Positions 57,472-64,000 of a stretch of DNA of 64,000 nt are shown piece after piece (the first letter of the stretch is position 1; the number at the start of each line of letters is the position of its first letter). The position numbers and the translations under genes were made by a program. Origin of the DNA: Streptomyces sp. NRRL WC-3618 (GTDB lineage Bacteria > Actinomycetota > Actinomycetes > Streptomycetales > Streptomycetaceae); the NCBI RefSeq assembly GCF_001280005.1, contig NZ_LGDW01000303.1, forward strand, positions 57,372 through 121,371, given 5' to 3'. The notes beneath the pieces are model-generated. The model had not been told where the DNA came from, made no database searches, and saw only the letters and a program-made list of their open reading frames with translations.

Positions 57472-57621
57472 CTAGTAGACGCCGCACATGCCGTCGATCG
57501 AGACCTCCTCGATGAGGTCGTCCTCCTCGATCAGCGACTCGGGGGCCAAACCGTCCCCGGCGCCGGACTCGGCGTCGGGGACGGGGGCGGCCTGCGGGGG
57601 GAGGGAGTGGAGCGGGCTCAT
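57472..57621 (-). CDS. mftA: Mycofactocin precursor peptide MftA
   Basis: A 49-residue peptide starting MSPLHSLPPQAAPVPDAESG and ending EEVSIDGMCGVY. The conserved acidic SLIEEDDLIEEV region and the C-terminal IDGMCGVY are the MftA hallmark; the last two residues, Val-Tyr, become the mycofactocin core. GAGGAGG lies five bases before the ATG. The gene heads the mftA-F operon. A short palindrome at 57700-57714 lies between it and mftG. Confidence 0.96.
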   Translation of the reverse strand: MSPLHSLPPQAAPVPDAESGAGDGLAPESLIEEDDLIEEVSIDGMCGVY

Positions 57622-57699
57622 GCGAACCTCCTCGACGGCCGCGGCGATCCGGTCGACCGGACGGTCCCGGTGCCGCGGGTTCCTGTACCGTGAGGCTAA

Positions 57700-57714
57700 T
57701 GGCACCCGGTGTCA
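57700..57714. promoter_or_regulatory. Candidate MftR operator
   Basis: TGGCACCCGGTGTCA is a near-perfect palindrome (one mismatch) between the divergent mftA and mftG starts. It is unlike the TACNGTA boxes. Its position suits a repressor controlling both mft units. MftR binding is an inference. Confidence 0.45.
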
Positions 57715-57734
57715 AAACGGAAGGGTCGTGCGCC

Positions 57735-59297
57735 ATGCCGAGGAACGCCCCTGGTCGGCGCCCCGATGTCGTCGTGGTGGGGGCCGGTGCCAGCGGTGCC
57801 GCGCTGGCGGCGCGGCTGAGCGAGGACCCCGGCCGCTCGGTACTGCTGCTGGAGGCCGGACCGGTGCCGCGTCAACTGTCGGACTTCCCACCACAGTTGC
57901 TGGACGCCCGCCTCGTCCCCGGTGCGCAGGCGGAGTGCGGCGCGGTCTCGCACCACCCGGTCCGCCTCACCCCGGACCGGCCCTACTCGGTACCGCGGGG
58001 GCGCGTACTCGGCGGTTCCACCACCGTGAACGGAGGCTACTTCGTACGGGCCCGGCGCGAGGACTTCGCCCGCTGGTCGGCCGCGGGCGGGGCGGACTGG
58101 TCGTACGACCGCATCCTGCCGTTGCTTCGCGGCCTGGAGACCGACCTGGACCACGGCGCCGACTCCGTGCACGGAGACCGGGGACCGGTACGGATCCGGC
58201 GCACGGACCTGAGCCATCCGGCCGCCGCGGCGTTCGGTGACGCCGCCCGCGAACTGGGCCTGCCGCACGAGCCCGACAAGAACGCGCAGGACGTTCCGGG
58301 CTTCGGCCCGGTTCCGACGAACACGGTGGACGGCCTGCGGGTCAACACCGGCATCAGCCATCTCCTGGGCGCCCTCGGCCGGCCCAACCTCACGGTGACG
58401 GGCGACTGTCCGGTTCACCGGGTCGTCGTCCGCGAGGGCCGGGCGAGCGGAGTCGTCGTCGAACACGACGGTGGGTTCGAGGTACTGGAGGCCGGCGAGG
58501 TCGTGCTCTGCGCGGGAGCCTTCGCCTCCGCGCACCTGCTGCACCGGTCGGGAATCGGCCCGGGCGCGGTGTTGACGCGGGCGGGCATCCCCGTCGTGCT
58601 GGACGCCCCCGCGGTCGGAGCGCGGTTCAGCGATCACCCCCAGGTGGTTCTGGAGTGGGCGCCCCACGGTGACGTGGCCGAACCCGTAGGATCCTGGCTC
58701 GGAGGCGCCCTGCACGTGTCCTCCTCCGACGGCGCACACCCTGGCGACCTGGAGATCCTGCAGTCACTCGTCCCCATGGCCGGCCTGACCACCGGACGCA
58801 CGAGCGTGGCGGGTGCCCCGCTGGCGTTCCTGGTCTCCGTACAGACGCCCCGCACGAGCGGCCGCCTGCGAACGAGGTCGGCGGACGCGACGGACCCACT
58901 GGACATCGACTACGGCTATCTGCGCACGGCCGGCGACCGGCGCCGTATGCGTGAAGCCGTCCGCGTCACCGCGGCCCTGCTCGGCACCGCCGCCTTCGGC
59001 GAGGTGGCGTCGGGCCTGGCGGACCCGGACGCCACGACCCTCGACGACGACCGTCGGCTCGACCGCTGGATCCGGGCCGGGCTCGGCACGGCTCAGCACA
59101 CGTGCGGAACGGTCCCCATGGGGCCGGCCGACGATGCCCGAGCGGCCGTCGACGGCTACGGCAGGCTGTACGGGCTGAGCGGGCTCCGGGTGGCGGACAC
59201 CTCGATCCTGCCCACGGCTCCGCTGCGTGGCCCGGCGGCCACCGCGATCCTCATCGGGGAGTTCATGGCCCGTGCGATGCGGTACGGCCCGCACTGA
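57735..59297 (+). CDS. mftG: Mycofactocin-associated GMC oxidoreductase MftG
   Basis: A 520-residue glucose-methanol-choline-family flavoprotein. PDVVVVGAGASGAALAARLS binds FAD, YSVPRGRVLGGSTTVNGGYF is the GMC signature, GEVVLCAGAFASAHLLHRSG the second, and GTAQHTCGTVPMGPADDARA plus RVADTSILPTAPLRGPAAT the C-terminal catalytic region. MftG is thought to pass electrons from reduced mycofactocin to the respiratory chain. ATG at 57735 follows GGAAGGG; an earlier ATG at 57699 is possible. It is divergent from mftA. Confidence 0.93.
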   Translation: MPRNAPGRRPDVVVVGAGASGAALAARLSEDPGRSVLLLEAGPVPRQLSDFPPQLLDARLVPGAQAECGAVSHHPVRLTPDRPYSVPRGRVLGGSTTVNGGYFVRARREDFARWSAAGGADWSYDRILPLLRGLETDLDHGADSVHGDRGPVRIRRTDLSHPAAAAFGDAARELGLPHEPDKNAQDVPGFGPVPTNTVDGLRVNTGISHLLGALGRPNLTVTGDCPVHRVVVREGRASGVVVEHDGGFEVLEAGEVVLCAGAFASAHLLHRSGIGPGAVLTRAGIPVVLDAPAVGARFSDHPQVVLEWAPHGDVAEPVGSWLGGALHVSSSDGAHPGDLEILQSLVPMAGLTTGRTSVAGAPLAFLVSVQTPRTSGRLRTRSADATDPLDIDYGYLRTAGDRRRMREAVRVTAALLGTAAFGEVASGLADPDATTLDDDRRLDRWIRAGLGTAQHTCGTVPMGPADDARAAVDGYGRLYGLSGLRVADTSILPTAPLRGPAATAILIGEFMARAMRYGPH

Positions 59298-59308
59298 CGG
59301 GGGCGAGA

Positions 59309-59965
59309 TCAGGAGGCGGCGTCGCCGGGCGGGGGAGGTGCCGCCCGCACCGTGCCGAGGCCCGCGCCCACCTGCTCGATGGTCCGGCCGAGCAGACACG
59401 ACAGTTCGGTTCCGGGCTCGCTCAGCCAGTGCTCGTACGCCGCCATGGCCGCCGCGAGGAGGGCGTAGCCGGCCAGCCGGGGCACCATGTCCGTCGGGGG
59501 CAGGCCCGTGCGTGCCGCGACGAACTCCGTGACGACGGCCCGCCACGAGGCATAGCGGAGGGTCGAATCCGCCTGCAGCGTGGGCACCCGCAGGATGAGC
59601 TCCATGCGCTGCCGGTGCCAGGGCACCTCCACGGGATCGAAGCTGTTGAACTCGACGACCGCCTCGCGGAGCGCGTCGACCAGCGGCGCGTCCGTCGAGG
59701 TCGCCGCCAGCAGCTCGCGCAGCCTGAGCAGGTGTTCCTCGAAGTCACCCCAGACCAGGTCGTTCTTGGAGGAGAAGTAGCGGAAGAAGGTACGGCGGCC
59801 GATGCCCGCGGCCGCGGCGATGTCGTCCACCGTGGTGTCGTCGAAGCCCTGAAGGGCGAACAGCTCGAACCCGATCCGCTCCAGCTCGGCCCGTGAGGTC
59901 ACGCGCGGCCTTCCGGTCCTGGCCGGCTCGACCGTGACCGTCGCGTCGCCGGGCGGTGACTTCAC
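59309..59965 (-). CDS. mftR: Mycofactocin regulator MftR (TetR family)
   Basis: A 218-residue TetR protein. The HTH reads ELERIGFELFALQGFDDTTV, DDIAAAAGIGRRTFFRYFSS and KNDLVWGDFEEHL. RRTFFRYFSSKND-W is the conserved MftR signature. Family members bind long-chain acyl-CoA and repress the mft locus. It converges on mftG with 11 bp between stops. GGAGTCCCC precedes the ATG. Its recognition helix (IGRRTFFRYF) is unlike those of the two TACNGTA regulators. Confidence 0.93.
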   Translation of the reverse strand: MKSPPGDATVTVEPARTGRPRVTSRAELERIGFELFALQGFDDTTVDDIAAAAGIGRRTFFRYFSSKNDLVWGDFEEHLLRLRELLAATSTDAPLVDALREAVVEFNSFDPVEVPWHRQRMELILRVPTLQADSTLRYASWRAVVTEFVAARTGLPPTDMVPRLAGYALLAAAMAAYEHWLSEPGTELSCLLGRTIEQVGAGLGTVRAAPPPPGDAAS

Positions 59966-60090
59966 GGGGACTCCTTCCGGGGAACGGGGCGGTACGGCCG
60001 ACCCGGAGCGTCGACCACTCCGCCTTCAAACCTACCGGCCTTGGACCGGAACCGCAGAGCCCTTCCTCCTCTGCGGGTGTCCGCTGCGCA

Positions 60091-60528
60091 CTACACATCC
60101 GCCCAGGCGCCGAAGTGCGCTGCCACGCCGTCCGGCGCGGGGACGACTGGGTCGCGGCCGTCGCCGCCGGCGGGGCCGTCGGTGGCGATGCGCCAGTCGG
60201 CGGCAGGGCGGCCGGTGGCCGGGTCGAGGATGCTTCCGCCCGGGGCCTTGCATGCGGGCGGGATCTCGTCGGGTCAGGGTGCTGGGACCAGGACCTGGCG
60301 CCCGTCGCGGACGATCACCACGGCCTTGCTGCGGTGCTCGGCGCGCCGGTCCAGCACCTCCCGGTATGCCGCCCGTTCGACCGCATGCAGCGTCTTGCGC
60401 CGGCCCGCGACGCCCGCCGTGCCGTAGCCCTGGGCGATGCCGTCCCAGCCCTGTGCCAGCAGTGCGTCCGGCTCCGTGGCGGCATCCAAAGGGCTGTTCC
60501 GGCACGCCGCCGAGTGCGAGCACCGCAC
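60091..60528 (-). pseudogene. Unidentified frame interrupted by a stop
   Basis: A minus-strand frame with coding-like codon use: QGYGTAGVAGRRKTLHAVER, then HRSKAVVIVRDGRQVLVPAP and a TGA at 60274-60276. The same frame continues as GGSILDPATGRPAADWRIAT and AHFGAWADV up to a TAG. No known domain is recognised. It may be a broken gene or chance open frame in GC-rich DNA. Confidence 0.25.
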
Positions 60529-60542
60529 GCACCCGGCGCTCC

Positions 60543-60839
60543 TTTGGCTTTCCCGCCTGGACCGGCGGCGTGATCCAGTACATCGACGGCTATCCCGGTG
60601 GTGCCGCCGGATTCGTCACCCGCGCCAACGAACTCGCCGACCGCTACGGCGACCGCTTCCGGCTCCCGCTGTGTGCAGCAGTCGGGCGGCGGATCTGGGA
60701 TCCCGACGAGCTCCTGCAGCTCATCCTGGTCATCGCCACCTACTGGGCCAGCGCCTCCGGCAGCAGCGCCGAGTCCCCGTCCCACTACCGGGGCGTGGCC
60801 GAAGAGGCCGTCCGGCGCCTCATCGAGCCAAAACGGTGA
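60543..60839 (+). pseudogene. Fusion of FadB-like and TetR-like C-terminal fragments
   Basis: The frame begins FGFPAWTGGVIQYIDGYPGG and AAGFVTRANELADRYGDRF, which match the C-terminal end of multifunctional 3-hydroxyacyl-CoA dehydrogenases. After about 42 residues it changes to WDPDELLQLILVIATYWASA and HYRGVAEEAVRRLIEPKR, resembling the last helices of a TetR protein. Neither fragment has its own start. It is a recombined remnant with no expected function. Confidence 0.5.
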
Positions 60840-61125
60840 TGTGCGTGGTGGATGAGTGACAAGACCGTTCGAAGCCTGAGCTGGGCAAACACGCGGCGAA
60901 GCTTTGCAAACAGGCACTCACGCGTTCCGGTACGAGGTCCATGACGATCTCCGTGGATACGGCAGTCCACGAGGCGCCCTGCTGAGGCGAGTTGAGCCCT
61001 TGGACCGATGGAGTCGCCAGCCCTGACCTGCGGATTCCGGCGCCTTGATCGAGTACACCACCCGGGGGGACGCCATCGTCGTCGGAGGTCAGCGCCTCAG
61101 CTCGGCGGCCTCCGCACGCGATTCC

Positions 61126-63570
61126 TCAAACCCACTTCATTCCGACGGCACTGAGCTCCTGCACCCGTTCAGCGGCCAGGCGGTGCTTGCGGGCCCGGCA
61201 GTTGGCGATGAACACTCCCAGTGCACGGTCGTCTCCGTCCACGGTTTCCACGTGCTGGCGCGGAACGTTCAGATGTCCTTCCCGCTGGCGATACTGGAGA
61301 GCGGCGGCTAGATTGTCGGCCCACATCTGCGCCCGCGTCCGGCTCACGGCTCTCTGCTCGCCTGACGCAGGTCCTGTCTGAGGCTGGTCCGGCGTCAGGC
61401 GCAGCACCTCCGTGAGCAGCCACTGCTGCGCGGGCAGCAGACCGTCCCATACGGCAACGGTGCGCTGGGCGCCGGTCCACCGCCCGAGGTCCTCGCCCTG
61501 GACGACGAGCTCCCCAGGCCCAGCGGGCAGTTCCCCGCCTCCGTTGACATAGGTGCGGGCGAGGTGGAAGCACCGCTGCCAGGCGATGTCCCAGGCGGGG
61601 CACCAAGCGGCGTCGATCTTTTCCAGTTCCCGCCACCGCCGCGTACCGTCACGCTGTCCCGGTGCCAGGCCCTCGGCAGGCCCGTTCTGAGCCGCTCGTT
61701 CCCGTCGCGCGGCGGCACGCTGGTCACGCAGCCAGATCCCCACGGGATAGCCTTGCCAGGTTGCCTCGGTGGGGGTGAGGAGGTGCCCGTGTTCCTCCGC
61801 CCAGCCGCGCGCGGCGGCCAGGCCCTCGGAGAAGGCCACCTCGAGATGAGACCACACCATCCCGGCCGCATCCAGTTCCCTCACCCGTTCTTTGGCCAGG
61901 GTGCCCTGGCGGTAGGCGACGCGCTGCTTGGCGATCCACACCCCAAGCGCGAAACCATCGGGAGCGGTATATCCGTAGGGGACCCGCAGGTGTCCGTGAT
62001 CGACGGCGTAAGCGATCGCGGCCTGCAGCCCCCGCCGCCAGTACTCGCCCTCGGGCCGCAACACACGTGCCCTGATGAACGCTGCCAGCTGCGCCGGATC
62101 ACGGGCCGTGGAGAACCGCAGCAGCCCCTGCGCCGCCCCGCTGACCACCCCACCCGCCGTCCTCCCGCCCGCGGCCGAGGCAGCCTGCCGGCTGGGGGAC
62201 TGAGGGACGGCGAGCTGCTCGACGGCCTCGGTATCGTGAGCCCGCAGCGCGGTCAGCACCTTCACCAGATGCGTGTACGACCGCGAGGCCAACATCTCGT
62301 CCGGCTCCTCACCCGGCTCCAGGAACACCGGAACCACCAGCGAGGCCACCTTGCTCTCTCCGGGCTGCATCCGCAGCGCCCGGCCCACCGCCTGCACCAC
62401 ATCGGGCGTCGAGCCCCGCGCATCCACGAACACCACCGCATCACACGCCGCGGTATCGACCCCCTCGCCGAGCACACGCGCCGACGACAGCACACACAAC
62501 TCCATCACGGCATCCTGGACCACCCCCGCGGAAAAGGTCTCCAGCACCTGCCGCCGGTGTACCGCCCGATGCTCCCCGCACAGCCAGTCCGCCCACACCG
62601 CCTCCGGCTCCGCGAACGATCCCGCATCGGCCTCCCACAGCGCTGCGGCCACCTGTCCCAGCCCGCCCGCGAAAGCCTCCGCCTCACTCGTGCGGTGATG
62701 AAACGTCAGCACCCGCCGCAGCCGGTGCTCCGCAGCAGTCTTCAAAACCGCCGTCTGCAAGGCCGCCAACCGCACCCCCCGCACCTCATCCGTGAACGCT
62801 TCCGCACCCACCAACCGCACCACCGACAGCTGCGGATCAGCAATATCCACGCAGACCACCTGGTACTGCGCGATCAGCCCCCGCTCGATCGCCTCCGACA
62901 TCGTCAGCCGGTACACCACCGGCCCGAAGATCTCCTCATCGTCCATCGACGCCACCAGCTGCCCCGCCCCATCGGTGCCCCCCTCCTGCCCGGGGACCTC
63001 CCACAACCGCGGAGTCGCCGTCATGTACAACCGCCGCACCGCCGGCAGCCGCCGATCGTCATGCACTACAGCCCACGGTTTCCCCAACACCCCCGCCGTC
63101 CGGTGCGCCTCATCCACCACCATCAGATCCCAACGCCCGGCACCGGCCGCATGAGCACGCTCCAGCACCCCCAGACCAGCCGCCGCATACGTGGCGAACA
63201 CCGTCACCCGGCCCCCACCCGCGAGCCACCCCGCCAACTCACCCGCATCCGTAGTGCACCGCACCCCCACAGCAGCCTTCTCGCGCTCAGAGCACACCCC
63301 GAACAACCGACCACCACGCCCACCAGCACGCCATACACCCACCATCTGACCCAGCAGGTCGAGCGTGGGCACCAGAACCAACACCCGTTCGGCACGGAGC
63401 CCCTGCGCCGTAGAAACCGCGATCAGGCTCTTGCCAGCTCCCGGAGGCGCAATCACCTGCGCACGCACCGCCGCGTCCGCGAGCTCTCCGCTCACCGAAG
63501 ACCCGAGCGCGCGGACCACCGCGTCAACTGCCTCGACCTGATGAGGACGGAGCCGCTGCTTCCTCGGCAT
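61126..63570 (-). CDS. DEAH-box helicase with helicase-associated repeats
   Basis: An 814-residue superfamily 2 helicase. RAQVIAPPGAGKSLIAVSTA is Walker A, LMVVDEAHRTAGVLGKPWAV the DEAH box, RLYMTATPRLWEV motif III, and VVQAVGRALRMQPGESKVAS motif VI. After about residue 490 come three helicase-associated repeats with HGHLRVPYGYTAPDGFALGV, HGHLLTPTEATWQGYPVGIW and EGHLNVPRQHVETVDGDDRA. Such proteins are frequent on actinomycete plasmids and near linear chromosome ends. The start ATG at 63570 follows AAAGGCGGGATCTC. It has no functional tie to the catabolic genes. Confidence 0.93.
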   Translation of the reverse strand: MPRKQRLRPHQVEAVDAVVRALGSSVSGELADAAVRAQVIAPPGAGKSLIAVSTAQGLRAERVLVLVPTLDLLGQMVGVWRAGGRGGRLFGVCSEREKAAVGVRCTTDAGELAGWLAGGGRVTVFATYAAAGLGVLERAHAAGAGRWDLMVVDEAHRTAGVLGKPWAVVHDDRRLPAVRRLYMTATPRLWEVPGQEGGTDGAGQLVASMDDEEIFGPVVYRLTMSEAIERGLIAQYQVVCVDIADPQLSVVRLVGAEAFTDEVRGVRLAALQTAVLKTAAEHRLRRVLTFHHRTSEAEAFAGGLGQVAAALWEADAGSFAEPEAVWADWLCGEHRAVHRRQVLETFSAGVVQDAVMELCVLSSARVLGEGVDTAACDAVVFVDARGSTPDVVQAVGRALRMQPGESKVASLVVPVFLEPGEEPDEMLASRSYTHLVKVLTALRAHDTEAVEQLAVPQSPSRQAASAAGGRTAGGVVSGAAQGLLRFSTARDPAQLAAFIRARVLRPEGEYWRRGLQAAIAYAVDHGHLRVPYGYTAPDGFALGVWIAKQRVAYRQGTLAKERVRELDAAGMVWSHLEVAFSEGLAAARGWAEEHGHLLTPTEATWQGYPVGIWLRDQRAAARRERAAQNGPAEGLAPGQRDGTRRWRELEKIDAAWCPAWDIAWQRCFHLARTYVNGGGELPAGPGELVVQGEDLGRWTGAQRTVAVWDGLLPAQQWLLTEVLRLTPDQPQTGPASGEQRAVSRTRAQMWADNLAAALQYRQREGHLNVPRQHVETVDGDDRALGVFIANCRARKHRLAAERVQELSAVGMKWV

Positions 63571-63768
63571 GAGATCCCGCCTTTCGATCTACGGGGGCAG
63601 TGAGCCCTCAGGGTAGAGTCTCTACAGAGAAATTATGATGCAAGACCTCAAGATGCGAGGCCATCACACGCTACAACCGAGCGTGCCTCATACATGACAG
63701 CCCCTGCACCTGAACCCCGAAGACCCCCATCCCGCCACCAGCAGTATGGGACAATAGACACTCAAAAG

Positions 63769-63802
63769 TGACGGACCGTCAGGAATGCGTGACGGTCCGT
63801 CA
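63769..63802. repeat. Inverted repeat of palindromic 13-mers
   Basis: TGACGGACCGTCA (63769-63781) and TGACGGTCCGTCA (63790-63802) are inverted copies of each other, and each is nearly self-palindromic, with GGAATGCG between. It could be an operator, a recombination site or a cruciform element. It precedes the hairpin array. Confidence 0.7.
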
Positions 63803-63857
63803 AGTACCTGGGAAGGAAAGAAGACAGGCACCGCACGCCGCGCCTTTGCAGCCAGCC

Positions 63858-63994
63858 AGGCTCGCGCCAGCGAGCCTTTTAGCAGGCTCGAAGAGCCTGC
63901 CTCAAGCAGGGGAGCGAAGCGGACCTGCGTCGAGGCGCGAAGCGGCTCGACCGGCGGCTTGCCGCCGTAACAGGACCGCAACGCGGTCCTGTTA
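63858..63994. repeat. Dense hairpin array at the window edge
   Basis: Six hairpins follow one another in 137 bases. They are AGGCTCGC/GCGAGCCT (63858-63877), GCAGGCTC-GAA-GAGCCTGC (63882-63900), GCAGG/CCTGC around a GCGAAGC mini-hairpin (63906-63928), GTCGAG/CTCGAC around another GCGAAGC (63929-63951), CGGCGGC-TT-GCCGCCG (63952-63967), and TAACAGGACCGC/GCGGTCCTGTTA with loop AAC (63968-63994). GAA triloops closed by C-G recall actinomycete telomere hairpins. A replication origin or terminator cluster is also possible. No gene is supported in 63571-64000. Confidence 0.75.
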
Positions 63995-64000
63995 CATGTC

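Noticed and set aside
1..64000. CRISPR arrays, tRNA and rRNA genes
   Set aside because: No regularly spaced direct repeats of the right size and no cloverleaf or ribosomal RNA sequence were noticed by eye; a covariance-model scan would be decisive.

Overview
The window is very GC-rich DNA with strong G/C third-position bias, GTG starts, many 4-base ATGA stop/start overlaps and actinobacterial gene families throughout. A complete mycofactocin locus, FadE/MaoC/Ltp-type lipid catabolism genes, remnants of IS630- and IS3-type transposases and a repeat-domain helicase point to a Streptomyces-like actinomycete. The genus is an inference.

Layout. (1) 0-10.3 kb: a catabolic edge with an F420/flavin monooxygenase fragment, an acyl-CoA dehydrogenase, a CitE-like lyase with a double-hotdog hydratase, an MBL hydrolase and orphan cytochrome-oxidase subunits III and IV. 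A decayed zone follows, with a duplicated and partly deleted tetR, ferredoxin and reductase fragments, and a thiolase cut by transposase remnants. (2) 10.3-14.1 kb: amidohydrolase and CoA-transferase genes divergent from an enoyl-CoA hydratase-like gene. (3) 14.4-24.6 kb: aldehyde dehydrogenase, family III CoA-transferase, ferredoxin reductases and ferredoxins, a mycofactocin-type SDR, a 3-hydroxyisobutyrate-dehydrogenase-like enzyme, a VOC protein and a metal-dependent hydrolase. (4) 24.7-49.4 kb: a CoA-thioester degradation block with a second aldehyde dehydrogenase, an orphan carboxyltransferase, an Ltp2-like aldolase plus DUF35 partner, SDR, thiolase, a FadE34-like double acyl-CoA dehydrogenase, two hotdog subunits, a MoxR/VWA pair, a paired acyl-CoA dehydrogenase, hydroxyacyl-CoA dehydrogenase, an AMP-dependent ligase and an enoyl-CoA hydratase. 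(5) 50-52.4 kb: a second TetR and a cytochrome P450. (6) 52.5-60 kb: mycofactocin biosynthesis, mftF-E-D-C-B-A on the minus strand, mftG on plus, mftR on minus. (7) 60-64 kb: gene fragments, a DEAH helicase with helicase-associated repeats, and a dense hairpin array at the window edge.

How it may work together (inference). The P450 and its ferredoxins would hydroxylate a hydrophobic substrate, and mycofactocin-linked and other dehydrogenases would oxidise the alcohol and aldehyde. A CoA ligase or CoA-transferases would activate the acid, and acyl-CoA dehydrogenases, MaoC hydratases, SDR/HBD enzymes, thiolases and an Ltp2-DUF35 retro-aldolase would shorten it. The enzyme set resembles the last steps of steroid side-chain degradation, but no steroid-ring genes are visible here.

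The most striking feature is regulatory. Palindromic 7-bp boxes of the form TACNGTA, in pairs or arrays with a 12-bp repeat, lie in front of most transcription units from about 22 to 52.5 kb, with outlying copies at 7 and 14 kb. Two paralogous TetR proteins with near-identical recognition helices are encoded within this set. A second AT-rich motif recurs four times in the first 9 kb, and three CTAACG palindromes precede a third TetR. All coordinates and motifs were read by eye. No database search, alignment or structure prediction was run.
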